From an uncultured Woeseia sp. (GTDB lineage Bacteria > Pseudomonadota > Gammaproteobacteria > Steroidobacterales > Woeseiaceae), in NCBI GenBank assembly GCA_913031125.1, contig CAJWFK010000017.1, positions 1 to 56,079 of the forward strand: 56,079 nucleotides of DNA, given 5' to 3'. The translations under genes were made by a program, and so were the position numbers. Of this stretch, positions 19,516-27,887 are shown one piece after another; the first letter of the stretch is position 1, and the number at the start of each line of letters is the position of its first letter. Below the pieces are notes generated by a model. The model ran no database searches. It was not told the origin of the DNA and saw nothing but the letters and a program-made list of their open reading frames with translations.

Positions 19516-20994
19516 ATGAAGATAATTAACCGACGCGATGCCTTCAAGGGGCTGGGTATCCTGGGAGCCACAGCAATGCTGCCCGGTTTAACTGCGGGTG
19601 GCAGTACCTCTAGAACGGCTATTGTGGTTGGTTCAGGTATTGCTGGTTTAACCGCAGCGTGGGAATTACAGGCTGCCGGGTTCGCGGTTAGCGTTTTTGA
19701 AAAACAGCATATGGCCGGCGGGCGCATGCGTATGGATTGGATCGGCCCCATATATCGACAGGTACACGCCGAGGAGATCTGGGAAGGTAACGCAGAGATG
19801 CTTGATCTTGCCGATACGATTGGTATTGCCGATAAATTTACGATCAACCAACCGGATGGTCCGATGGAGATACCGATTCCGGTGAACAATGGAGATGGTA
19901 TTTACGGTGTTGCAACACGTTTTCACACAACCGAGATTTTAAACACGCCTGGGTTTAGCAACAAACTCAAGCAGGATTTGTTGACATTATTACCAGACCT
20001 TGCAGAGATTCGGGAGACCGTTGATCCCTGTTTGCTGCATACGGGCGCAGCCTGGGATGACGAGAGTCTTTTCGACTACCTTGCAAGGAAGCTTGGAAGA
20101 GAGGGCGCCCAAAGGTTTACCGATGACTGGGTTGCACCTGGTTGGTTGTGGGTTTGGGGACAGAAGGCAGAAGAAGCATCAAAAATAGCAATGCTGTCGC
20201 TCGTAGCACAGCAGAATAAACGTTGGATCAATCCACCGGATATTGGGCTAATGACACAGACGCTCGCTTCCATGCTCGATGTCAAACTCAATACCACTGT
20301 GATGAGAATTACGCCACCAGATGGTAATGGTCGTCACACGATTCACTACCTGACTCCTGATGGTCGGAGAACATCTGTGACGCCTGACGTTGTTGTATGC
20401 GCCACCGAAGGAAATTATGTTTTACCCATGGTGCAAGGACTCAATGACCAACAGCGAAGCTTTTTTAACCGGGTCCACCTGGGCCAGTTTGCTTTTATTA
20501 CCTACCTTATAAAAAAAGGCCATGGACCGAAGACCATTTTGAGTAATGAGTCGGGCTACACCGCGAGTCATCCGGAATACGAAAGACAGATAAGTTCGAT
20601 TGACTGGGTTGCGGTTCCCGAAGGCACCGGCATGGAGTTCCTGGGAACGGATCATGAAGGTCGGGCGATGGTAGGCTCATATCTGCGAGACAAGGAGATG
20701 ACCGAATGGAGGGAAAGTGGTCAATCCCTTTCGGCTTATTGTTTACCCACGATCCAGGAAGGTTATCCGGGCCTGACCTTAGACCTGATTGATGATGTGG
20801 TCGTGCAAGGCGGTGATGAATTGGTCATGTTTAATACAGGCCTTCCCAGCGCGATGGCGGAGTTTATTCGCGCAGAGGAAAAAGAAAAGCATGGATTGTA
20901 TTTCTGCGGCGAGTATTTAAGCCATGCACACACGGGCGCGGCTTGTGCTAGTGGACGCACAGTTGCACGAACAATCGCCACTCATTGGTCCTGA
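19516..20994 (+). CDS. Tat-exported flavin amine oxidase
   Basis: 492 residues. Short Tat-type start (NRRDAFKGLGILGA), then the dinucleotide fold AIVVGSGIAGLTAAWELQAAG, the second FAD motif EKQHMAGGRMR, and a C-terminal GLYFCGEYLSHAHTGAACASGR that holds the FAD in monoamine oxidase/protoporphyrinogen-oxidase-type enzymes. Substrate could be a polyamine, an aromatic amine or a porphyrin-like compound; context with the SpdH-like gene favours an amine. Last gene of the plus-strand run beginning at 16581. Confidence 0.83.
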   Translation: MKIINRRDAFKGLGILGATAMLPGLTAGGSTSRTAIVVGSGIAGLTAAWELQAAGFAVSVFEKQHMAGGRMRMDWIGPIYRQVHAEEIWEGNAEMLDLADTIGIADKFTINQPDGPMEIPIPVNNGDGIYGVATRFHTTEILNTPGFSNKLKQDLLTLLPDLAEIRETVDPCLLHTGAAWDDESLFDYLARKLGREGAQRFTDDWVAPGWLWVWGQKAEEASKIAMLSLVAQQNKRWINPPDIGLMTQTLASMLDVKLNTTVMRITPPDGNGRHTIHYLTPDGRRTSVTPDVVVCATEGNYVLPMVQGLNDQQRSFFNRVHLGQFAFITYLIKKGHGPKTILSNESGYTASHPEYERQISSIDWVAVPEGTGMEFLGTDHEGRAMVGSYLRDKEMTEWRESGQSLSAYCLPTIQEGYPGLTLDLIDDVVVQGGDELVMFNTGLPSAMAEFIRAEEKEKHGLYFCGEYLSHAHTGAACASGRTVARTIATHWS

Positions 20995-21032
20995 ACCGGC
21001 GGTATATCTATTTCCGGCATTCGTTATTCGGC

Positions 21033-21236
21033 TTACCTATCTGGTACGCATACGCCAAAGACTTTTGGTTTAGTTAGTCGCCCTAACAAAAAGTTTTGGT
21101 CTTCATATGCCAAAATGACTTTTCCTAAAGCTTCTTGGCACGCGTTCTCATTAGAAAATTTAATTGCTTCCACGGCAGGTCCGCCATTTTCTCCACTGGC
21201 GATGACCGATAAAATAAGGATCCATACTGATTCCAC
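21033..21236 (-). CDS. Small exported hypothetical protein
   Basis: 67 residues from a GTG at 21236, preceded by GGGAGAAAG at ideal spacing; an upstream in-frame TTG at 21254 is less likely. The first 15 residues are hydrophobic (VWILILSVIASG), and two Cys (in NENACQEAL and GVCVPDR) sit at positions typical of a small disulfide-linked periplasmic protein. The amphipathic composition after the hydrophobic start looks coding. I do not recognise the family. Convergent with the amine oxidase. Confidence 0.55.
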   Translation of the reverse strand: MESVWILILSVIASGENGGPAVEAIKFSNENACQEALGKVILAYEDQNFLLGRLTKPKVFGVCVPDR

Positions 21237-21393
21237 GACGTTTCTTTCTCCCAAGCTTTAATAAGACATCCCAATGTTTTTTAACTATCATTCCAAGGGA
21301 GTCACTTTAAATTGAATAGAAATAATTTTACAACTGTTAGTAATAAGAAAAAACGGTATTTAATAAAAAGTTACAAATACAAAAGGTGAACAC

Positions 21394-21885
21394 ATGTTTA
21401 AAAAATATAGTGAAAAGGTTTTTCTACCCCTTCTATTTTCTTTTGCGTTGTTATTTGGTTCGGCTGCCATTGCTGATGACAGGGAAGAAGTTATGGCCCT
21501 ATTAGACGCCTACATAGAAACAGAAGGTGATTTGAGTGCACAGGGCCAACTCATGAGTGAGGATCGAATTTTTATAATTGGTGCACCGGCCATGCGGCAG
21601 ACAGATAACGCAGCCAATATGAAGATGCAGCTTAGAGGGGAGGCGCGTCGGAAGACCTTGGATCCGGATGGTCTTTATATGGCCACAGTGGAAGACCAAA
21701 TTGTCCGTATGTACGGTGATGCCGCCGTTGCAAGTTTTCGTCGTAATTTAAATTGGCGACCCAGCGCTGACGGTGTGCGTAATGGCCAAAGTAATAACAC
21801 TGCTCGGCAACTCGTAACAGTTGTTATGGCGAAAACCGGTCGTGATTGGAAAATAGTACACACGCATATTTCACCGGCAGGTTAG
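21394..21885 (+). CDS. SnoaL/NTF2-like exported protein
   Basis: 163 residues with a clear signal peptide (LLFSFALLFGSAAIADD). The rest fits the SnoaL_3/DUF4440 NTF2-like fold: an amphipathic helix REEVMALLDAYIE, the FIIGAP strand, VEDQIVRMYGDAAVASF, and the final TGRDWKIVHTHIS strand, which is the most recognisable block. Such domains are either small-molecule binding or catalytic (isomerase, hydrolase); no residue set allows a choice. AAGGTGAACAC precedes the ATG. Confidence 0.78.
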   Translation: MFKKYSEKVFLPLLFSFALLFGSAAIADDREEVMALLDAYIETEGDLSAQGQLMSEDRIFIIGAPAMRQTDNAANMKMQLRGEARRKTLDPDGLYMATVEDQIVRMYGDAAVASFRRNLNWRPSADGVRNGQSNNTARQLVTVVMAKTGRDWKIVHTHISPAG

Positions 21886-21915
21886 TTACTCGGTGCACTG
21901 AGGTACTAGAAACGG

Positions 21916-21957
21916 ATGAGGGTCTGGCTTTAACCAGATCCTCATACGATTTATTTA
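21916..21957. terminator. Bidirectional rho-independent terminator
   Basis: ATGAGGGTCTGG at 21916-21927 pairs with CCAGATCCTCAT at 21934-21945 (12 bp including one G-T wobble, 6-base loop). It lies between the convergent SnoaL-like gene and the deacetylase and is followed on the plus strand by the T-rich ACGATTTATTTACTC. The T tract is broken, so strength is uncertain, but the stem is strong. Confidence 0.65.
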
Positions 21958-22993
21958 CTCTAATTCATGAGCATTTTCCCGGGCCCATCGGGCAACCTGA
22001 GCATGAGTACCGAACCATGCATCGCCAAGTGTTTTGGCATGCTCGATGAGACGTTCAACGATACAAATCCTCGAACGGTGACCGATGACATGGGGGTGCA
22101 TTAGAAGTTGGAAGACGTCCCTCTCTGCAGCAGCTTGTTCGAGTTCAACTTTGAAGATTTCGAATACGTCGGTGGGTGATAACCAGGGACGCGCTCCGGA
22201 GCGGCTGAAATTTAGGTAAGTAGCATCGTCGCGCACCCATTCTACAGGCACCTCGACTAGGCCTGACGGGTTGCCGTCAAGCAACAGTTCATAGCAAGAA
22301 TCATCCGCCATCATGGAACTGTCATATTCAAGCCCAAGTTCAGCTGCCAGTTCGATCGTGTTTAGACTCATGTCAAAATTTGGTGAACGGTGCCCAACGA
22401 TCGATTTTCCTGAAACTTTCTCCAGTACTTCACGTGAGCGCAGCATTATCTCCCGTTCAGTATTTCGGTCTAATTTTGAGTTGTTCGTATGTATCCAGCC
22501 ATGTAATCCGATCTCATGGCCATCGCCGACTATACGACGTGTTTCCTCAGGGTCTATCAGTGCTACGACTGCAGGAATATAGAATGTTGCGACCACATCA
22601 TGGCGCCGAAGAACGTCCAGTATTCGAGGTACTCCGACCCGGCGACCACGCTCCCCCCCAAGCGAGCCTGCCGGGAGCGAAGTTACCGCTAGCAAGTGAG
22701 CCCGCTTCGTGATCGCAGTCAAAGGAGAGAGCGACTGCGAACTTTGAGTCGTTTGGCCAATGTTTCGGTTTGAGTGGAGTTCCCGGCCGGACGCGGCCAA
22801 TAATATTTGTCCATTCTTGCTCAGTCATCTCCCAGGGTCGGTCTAAGCGATCGACTAATGGTTCTTCGGGTGGTTGGAAATAACCTATATCAGGTTTGTC
22901 AGCCTGATTAGCATTGGATAGCCTCCCGCTTCCCAAAAGCCCTCCGGCCACGGTTGTCGCACTAATATTCCTTAGGAATTCACGCCTGCTCAT
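21955..22993 (-). pseudogene. Polysaccharide deacetylase, Tat-exported, frameshifted at a G7 run
   Basis: Two overlapping frames together encode one NodB-type deacetylase. The upstream frame starts at ATG 22993 (AGGGG 9 bases before) with a Tat signal MSRREFLRNISATTVAGG and reaches FAVALSFDCDHEAGS (catalytic Asp motif) and RLAWGG. The downstream frame continues RVGVPRILDVLRRHDVVATFY, GHEIGLHGWIHTN (metal His) and VGHRSPNF. The switch lies at a run of seven C on the plus strand (22653-22659). Removing one base restores LAWGERGRRVGVPRIL, the sequence expected for the family. Either a recent frameshift mutation, a phase-variable homopolymer, or an assembly error. Intact, it would be about 345 residues and N- or O-deacetylate glycans. 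Confidence 0.82.
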
Positions 22994-23112
22994 CTCTATT
23001 CCCCTTGATAGATGTTTAAGGGAGCCACTATACATTGTGGATTTCGCTGATTGGGCCAGTTAATAAAAATCGATTGGCATTCAGGGTAGGTAAAATAGTT
23101 TGTGGGAGCTTC

Positions 23113-23131
23113 TGCTATATTTACGGGCCTA
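23113..23131 (+). promoter_or_regulatory. Extended -10 promoter-like element (TGcTATATT-N9-A)
   Basis: TG at 23113-23114, TATATT at 23116-23121, nine bases (tacgggcct), A at 23131. The preceding GTGGGAGCTTC is nearly the same as the GTGGGAGCATC before the 37280 site. The A begins an ATG opening a 15-codon frame (23131-23178) that overlaps the start of the double-cupin gene at 23165. Likely promoter for that gene. Confidence 0.62.
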
Positions 23132-23164
23132 TGCTAAACGCGAAGCTACTAATGGATTCAAATA

Positions 23165-23917
23165 ATGCTAACCAATAAATTCACTCCTAGTCTGTTAATT
23201 TTTATTTTTCTTGGCATTTTTCAGGAAAATATGGCATCAGATAAAGTGGCCATGGCAGACAAAAAATTTCTTTTAAACTACCCTAATCTCGACGATTCGG
23301 AGGGAAAAGTTTTACTGACGAACGAGCATGTCGTGGTGCAAAGACTTGTCGTACCTGCTGGAGAATGGGAGGGTATCCACAGTCATCCCGGTAATCAGGT
23401 CTACGTTCACATTCATGGAGGAGAGTGGTCTGGGCGCCTAGGTGGAGAATTGGAGTATTCGGGAAGTGTTAGTGAGGATGGGTCGATTGGCTGGATGGAT
23501 GCCATCCCACTTAGCGCGGGACACAATTCCGGTAACACTGGTGACACACCAATTGACCTGATTTACGTGACGTTGAAAGGAGATGCGCCAATTACTCCAG
23601 ACGCAGAGCCTGCGCCACAGATGTATCCCAATATTCCTCTAGACCTTTTATTGGAAAATGAGCGAGTCATCGTGCAGCGTGTCCAAGTTGAGCCAGGGCA
23701 GTGGGAGGGTATCCACAGTCATCCCGGTAATCAGGTATTCATACACGTTAAGGGTGGTACCTGGTCGGGACGTACCGGTGGCATTCAGTCCTCGACCCCA
23801 ACGGTCAGGGAGGATGGTGCGGTGGGCTGGATGGATGCAATCCCGCTTAGCGAAGAACATGAATCCGGCAATATCGGGGATACCACCATCGATCTTGTAT
23901 GGATTACACTCAAGTGA
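23165..23917 (+). CDS. Exported tandem double-cupin protein
   Basis: 250 residues: signal peptide, then two cupin-like repeats (about residues 50-140 and 160-250). Each contains WEGIHSHPGNQV, a GG(E/T)WSGR(L/T)GG turn, GWMDAIPLS and SGN(T/I)GDT. The metal-site type His-x-His (HSHPGNQ) is in both copies. At DNA level 35 consecutive bases are identical between copies (23366-23400 and 23702-23736, 336 bases apart), so the duplication is recent or is kept alike by gene conversion. Function unknown; a bicupin dioxygenase or binding protein is possible. A small membrane-protein gene follows after 5 bases. Confidence 0.83.
   Translation: MLTNKFTPSLLIFIFLGIFQENMASDKVAMADKKFLLNYPNLDDSEGKVLLTNEHVVVQRLVVPAGEWEGIHSHPGNQVYVHIHGGEWSGRLGGELEYSGSVSEDGSIGWMDAIPLSAGHNSGNTGDTPIDLIYVTLKGDAPITPDAEPAPQMYPNIPLDLLLENERVIVQRVQVEPGQWEGIHSHPGNQVFIHVKGGTWSGRTGGIQSSTPTVREDGAVGWMDAIPLSEEHESGNIGDTTIDLVWITLK
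23366..23736 (+). repeat. 35-base perfect direct repeat inside the double-cupin gene
   Basis: The 35-base stretch at 23366-23400 recurs unchanged at 23702-23736, in the same frame, encoding the WEGIHSHPGNQV metal-site block of both cupin copies. Flanking sequence is clearly diverged, and a second patch encoding GWMDAIPLS is nearly identical in both copies. Confidence 0.95.
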
Positions 23918-23922
23918 CAAGT

Positions 23923-24183
23923 ATGGGACCGCTAATAACAAGCACATTTTGGCTAGGCTGCGTTATCGCGGCAGGTTTTGCGATGGTAGCGGTATTCATA
24001 GCTGTCCAGAACGATCCACAGTCCTGGTTCGGAGTCATATCTAATAACCGAGAAATACCAACGCGCAATAGAGTAATACTCTCTGTAAAAACTGCACAGG
24101 TGTTTTTGTTGTGGATGCTTTTCACCTTTGTGGTATTGGTTGGTGGAACCGCTGTGTATACACCGTCACTGCAAAGGCATTAA
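23923..24183 (+). CDS. Small two-helix membrane protein
   Basis: 86 residues from ATG 23923, 5 bases after the double-cupin stop (an upstream in-frame ATG at 23899 overlaps that gene). Two hydrophobic helices (WLGCVIAAGFAMVAVFIAV and AQVFLLWMLFTFVVLVGG) flank a polar segment with REIPTRNR. No family recognised. Position suggests cotranscription with the cupin gene. Confidence 0.6.
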   Translation: MGPLITSTFWLGCVIAAGFAMVAVFIAVQNDPQSWFGVISNNREIPTRNRVILSVKTAQVFLLWMLFTFVVLVGGTAVYTPSLQRH

Positions 24184-24238
24184 AGGCATTTTTTTAGGAA
24201 GATAATTTTCTAGCCGTTATTCGAGGGGAATATTCTCG

Positions 24239-25960
24239 ATGAGGAATTTGGTGAATGAGACTATGAATTTGCATGGTAAGTTGACGTTCCTTTGTTTAAT
24301 CGATTCATTTATGACAAGACTACTAACTAAATTATCCGGTTTTTTTCTGGCAACCTTCCTGGTAATGCCTGCATTTTCGCAGCAGGCAGACCTTGTATTG
24401 AGAGGCGGAAAAATCATTACCGTCGATGACAGTAACACGATAGCTGAAGCAATCGCAGTCGTTGGGAATCGCATTGCTGAGGTAGGCTCAATCGAGTCTA
24501 TCGAACCCTACATCCGGCCTGGTACCCAGGTCGTTGATCTTGACGGTGCAACTTTGCTTCCGGGTTTTATCGATGCACATAACCATGTCGAGGGCAGCGC
24601 TACTGGTCAGTTCTTCCGCCTTCCAGTCTCGGTGCCGCCGCTAGAGACAGCCGGGGATGTGCTTGAGAAAATTCGCCAACGCGCAAACGAACTGGAGCCG
24701 GGAACCTGGATCGAGGGGCAGGGTACGTACTATCAACCTATGCCAACACGTGAAGAGCTAGACATGGTGGTTCCCGATCACCCCGTCGTTATTCGTTGGA
24801 GTGCTCACGACGTCATTGCTAATAGCAAAGCGATGAAGATGTCAGGGATAGATCGTAACACACCGGATCCTGCCGGCGGGCATATTGAGCGCGGGCCGGA
24901 TGGTGAGCCAACAGGTGTCTTTCGTGATGCGCGCCAATTGCTGGACCTACCTGAGGCATCCTACGAGGATAAACTACGTGCGATACCCCTGACCCTGCGT
25001 GAGTTATGGCTCGAAAATGGTGTCACCTCGGTCTACACGATGGACACACCAGAAGGGGTGAACGCTTTGCAGGAGTTGCGACGCCGCGGTGAACTCCCGC
25101 CGGTACGTTTGTCTATGTCATTCGTGCTAGGTCGTTTCGATTTGGATGCGCTTATTAGTACGGGAATCCACACGGGTTTCGGCGACGAATGGCTTAAGAT
25201 TGGTGCGATTAAGGTTCTTTTCGACGGTGTATGGGGCACGACAGCGGCGACATACAAGCCCCACTATGGGACGACGGATAACTACGGTAATTTGTCGCGC
25301 ACTGGCGAGCAGCTTGTGGAAGAGGTCATGAAAGCTCATGCGGCTGGATGGCAGATTTGGATACACTGCAACGGTCCGCGCGCTCAAAACCTCGCGCTCG
25401 ACGCATTCGAAGCAGCTTTGGAAAGATATCCGCGTCATGACCATCGCCACCGTATTGAGCACTTCGCAAATTTCGTCGTCGAGGACAAGATTCTTGATCG
25501 GATGGAGCAATTGGGTGTGATTCCTGTGCCTCAAGCGTCGTTTATATGGCGTACCACCGATGAGCTCCTTCATCAGGAGGGCCGTCCCCGCCTTTATACA
25601 CTGCGAACGCTTATTGAACGGGGATTCCGTCCGCCAGGTAACGCGGACTCAGTCGGCACGCAGCCGTTCTCTATCAATCCGATGTTCTCGTTCACGCGCG
25701 CGATATTGAGAACCAGTAAGTTTGGTAGTGAGGTGGATCCAGATGAAGCAATCTCCATTATGGATGCGATTCGAATGCATACGATATGGGCTGCCCGCTC
25801 CGGATTTGAGGAAGATATTAAAGGGAGTCTCGAACGAGGAAAGCTGGCAGACATGGTAGTGCTTTCGAAAGATCCTCTTTCAGTAGCACCAGAAGAGCTC
25901 ATGTCGATTAAAGCGACAATGACCATTGTGGGTGGTCGTATCGTCTTCAAGAGAAACTAA
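24239..25960 (+). CDS. Exported amidohydrolase (YtcJ-like, amidohydrolase 3)
   Basis: 573 residues from the ATG at 24239, which has GAGGGG 10 bases upstream. The signal peptide (LSGFFLATFLVMPAFSQQ) begins only at about residue 30, so the ATG at 24311 is an alternative start, though it lacks a ribosome site. The catalytic domain has GGKIITVDD, LLPGFIDAHNHVEGS (metal HxH), WIHCNGPRAQN, RIEHFANF and the closing GSLERGKLADMVVLS. Length and layout match YtcJ-like amidohydrolases, which hydrolyse amides or N-acyl compounds with one or two metals. Substrate unknown; the export signal is common in marine relatives. Confidence 0.85.
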   Translation: MRNLVNETMNLHGKLTFLCLIDSFMTRLLTKLSGFFLATFLVMPAFSQQADLVLRGGKIITVDDSNTIAEAIAVVGNRIAEVGSIESIEPYIRPGTQVVDLDGATLLPGFIDAHNHVEGSATGQFFRLPVSVPPLETAGDVLEKIRQRANELEPGTWIEGQGTYYQPMPTREELDMVVPDHPVVIRWSAHDVIANSKAMKMSGIDRNTPDPAGGHIERGPDGEPTGVFRDARQLLDLPEASYEDKLRAIPLTLRELWLENGVTSVYTMDTPEGVNALQELRRRGELPPVRLSMSFVLGRFDLDALISTGIHTGFGDEWLKIGAIKVLFDGVWGTTAATYKPHYGTTDNYGNLSRTGEQLVEEVMKAHAAGWQIWIHCNGPRAQNLALDAFEAALERYPRHDHRHRIEHFANFVVEDKILDRMEQLGVIPVPQASFIWRTTDELLHQEGRPRLYTLRTLIERGFRPPGNADSVGTQPFSINPMFSFTRAILRTSKFGSEVDPDEAISIMDAIRMHTIWAARSGFEEDIKGSLERGKLADMVVLSKDPLSVAPEELMSIKATMTIVGGRIVFKRN

Positions 25961-26382
25961 TCGGGATCTAAGCAGTAGAATGATATTAAGTGATTATTTA
26001 ATAGAAACAACAAATAGTATGAGTTTATTAAAGTAAATTATCATATAGAAATTTTGATTCACCCGCGAGGAGTTTGAGGTATATAAAGCCCAGAATCAGG
26101 TGACTATTCTTTTATCGCCAGCAACATGTCTGCTGGGCGTAGTACCTACCGGTAAGACCAGCATTGTTGGCCTGAAAACGGATAGCAGAAAACGGAGAAG
26201 GGCCGAGTGAGCTAACACTCGGCCCTCGATATCTTCGTTCCGTTAAGGCTGAAGATTGTTTGGTTTGGCACCTCACGGGAAGGAGTATAAACAAAGTCGT
26301 TTCAAAGAAATATGTTTTTTGAGCGGTTTTTGGCAGACGAAATCGAAGTTGTGGGTGATTTGTCCAATATTATTGACGTTTT
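25961..26382. other. 422-base gene-free region with strong hairpins; possible structured RNA
   Basis: No convincing open frame. It holds several inverted repeats: CCAGCA/TGCTGG near 26119-26136, a perfect 10-bp stem GGGCCGAGTG/CACTCGGCCC at 26201-26226 with loop AGCTAA, and ATCTTC/GAAGAT near 26231-26256. Purine-rich GGA motifs (AGGAG, ACGGA twice, GGGAAGGAG) lie between stems. The first ~80 bases are AT-rich and unstructured by eye. I match it to none of tmRNA, 6S, 4.5S, RNase P or the common riboswitches. The big stem lacks a T run on the plus strand and has only a broken one (TTCTCCGTTTT) on the minus, so it is not a standard terminator. Confidence 0.4.
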
Positions 26383-27351
26383 ATGAGTAAATTTTTCAAA
26401 CCAAAAAGTCTATTTACCGATAGTTTTCCGGAAAAATCCGGTAATGAAGTCAATGGATGGGGAGAGACTGAACAACGGCAAGCCACACCGTTTTTCTGGC
26501 ATCCACCGGAGCGTCAATCTCATGGAAAACTTCAAAAGGTGGTCACGGACTATCATCACCAATCACCCGCCGTAGGGAAATATTTTTCACCTACACCACC
26601 CGGTGGCCGTGGGCCCAAACCAATAGATCAAGCGGCGCAGGTAGCAGAAAGGACTGCAGCAGATTGGACCGCTCGAGTAAAAGAATTCTCATTGGCACAC
26701 GAGGCAGATTTGGTGGGGATCACGGCAATGGATGACAAGTACGTATATGAGACCTATTCCATCAGTGAGCCATGGGTGATTATTCTCGGCGTTACCATGG
26801 ATTACGCAGAACTTTCCCAGGCACCGCCGTCTTTCGACAATCCAACCGCGGCCATTAGTGTGGCAAAGGAATACAACCGCGCCGCTAGGGCATGCAGGGA
26901 ACTGGCGAACTACATCTTAAGTCAGGGCTACTACGCAAAGGCTTGGCAAGGACCTTACGCGTCAGCCTTGAACATGTTGCCCGCTGCAATTGAGGCTGGA
27001 CTTGGGGAACTGGGTAAGCATGGGTCTCTGATCAATAGAGAACATGGTTCAAGTTTTCGTTTATCTGCCGTAACCACGAATGTGCCTTTACAAACAGATC
27101 AGCCCGATGAATTTGGTGCGGACGATTTTTGCACGCGCTGCCAGGCTTGTGTGCGGGCTTGTCCACCCAGAGCTATCCATAATGAAAAACAAATGGTGCG
27201 CGGAGTAAAGAAATGGTTTGTGGATTTCGATAAATGTATTCCTTACTTTGGTGAAGCTTTAGGTTGTGCAGCTTGTATTGCCGTTTGTCCCTGGTCACGG
27301 CCGGGTAATTCCAATCGTCTTATTGCAAGACTCAACAAGAAATCGGATTAA
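26383..27351 (+). CDS. Reductive-dehalogenase-like 4Fe-4S protein
   Basis: 322 residues. The middle (ADLVGI, then AAIEAGLGELGKHGSLI and FRLSAVTTNVPLQTDQP) resembles the corrinoid-binding core of RdhA/QueG-type proteins. Two 4Fe-4S sites follow: CTRCQACVRACP (Cys250, 253, 256, 260) and CIPYFGEALGCAACIAVCP (Cys285, 295, 298, 302). The order matches reductive dehalogenases more than epoxyqueuosine reductase. There is no Tat signal and no rdhB anchor gene next to it, so a respiratory enzyme is unlikely; a cytoplasmic dehalogenase or other cobamide-dependent reductase is possible. Length is short of typical RdhA (about 450-500). A DoxX gene follows 81 bases later. Confidence 0.75.
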   Translation: MSKFFKPKSLFTDSFPEKSGNEVNGWGETEQRQATPFFWHPPERQSHGKLQKVVTDYHHQSPAVGKYFSPTPPGGRGPKPIDQAAQVAERTAADWTARVKEFSLAHEADLVGITAMDDKYVYETYSISEPWVIILGVTMDYAELSQAPPSFDNPTAAISVAKEYNRAARACRELANYILSQGYYAKAWQGPYASALNMLPAAIEAGLGELGKHGSLINREHGSSFRLSAVTTNVPLQTDQPDEFGADDFCTRCQACVRACPPRAIHNEKQMVRGVKKWFVDFDKCIPYFGEALGCAACIAVCPWSRPGNSNRLIARLNKKSD

Positions 27352-27432
27352 GGCGTAAAAGCCGCAGCTATTAAGTGCAAACCTGGAAAGGAATGGCTTA
27401 CCTATAACATTTAATGACATAAGATTAAGACG

Positions 27433-27822
27433 ATGATTTTACGCACAATTATTTCTGTAGTGGGTGGACTATTCTTGCTTCGTGTCGGTATATTGCACTT
27501 CACAGATACCGGTTGGTTTGAACCCATCGTACCCCCCATGTTCGGATCTGCAACATTCTGGGTACTAGTCAGCGGGGCTGCTGAAATTATTATTGGCTTG
27601 GGATTGATTTTACCCCGAACACGGAAAATAGCGGGTTATGCGTGTGCTGCACTGCTTGTTGGAGTGTACCCCGCTAACGTCTACATGTGGATGTACGATA
27701 TTGAACTCGGAGATGGCACTTCTCTGTCGCCAACGGGTCACGTAGTTAGACTATTATTACAACTTATGGGGATAGCAATTAGCTTATGGATTGCCAGAAA
27801 TCCCCCCGAATCGAAAATTTAA
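27433..27822 (+). CDS. DoxX-like four-helix membrane protein
   Basis: 129 residues with four hydrophobic helices. The pattern VGILHFTDTGWFEPIVPP, SGAAEIIIGLGLILPRTRKIAGY and VGVYPANVYM is that of small DoxX/MauE-type membrane proteins, with roles ranging from quinone-linked redox to unknown. Its 3' end runs to within 65 bases of the next start, and the promoter-like element for the hydrolase at 27887 lies between. Confidence 0.78.
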   Translation: MILRTIISVVGGLFLLRVGILHFTDTGWFEPIVPPMFGSATFWVLVSGAAEIIIGLGLILPRTRKIAGYACAALLVGVYPANVYMWMYDIELGDGTSLSPTGHVVRLLLQLMGIAISLWIARNPPESKI

Positions 27823-27868
27823 AAGGCCCAATTGTTTTATGGCAAATGGGCAGGATGTTTTGACCCTC

Positions 27869-27887
27869 TGGTATATTGGTAAGCCTA
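27869..27887 (+). promoter_or_regulatory. Extended -10 promoter-like element directly at a start codon (TGgTATATT-N9-ATG)
   Basis: TG at 27869-27870, TATATT at 27872-27877, nine bases (ggtaagcct), then ATG at 27887, the start of the CocE/NonD gene. There is no Shine-Dalgarno sequence in the nine bases, so a transcript starting near 27887 would be leaderless or nearly so. Confidence 0.7.

Noticed and set aside
26201-26226. Strong hairpin read as a terminator of the amidohydrolase
   Set aside because: It lies 240 bases after the stop and has no T run on the plus strand; kept as part of a possible structured RNA.
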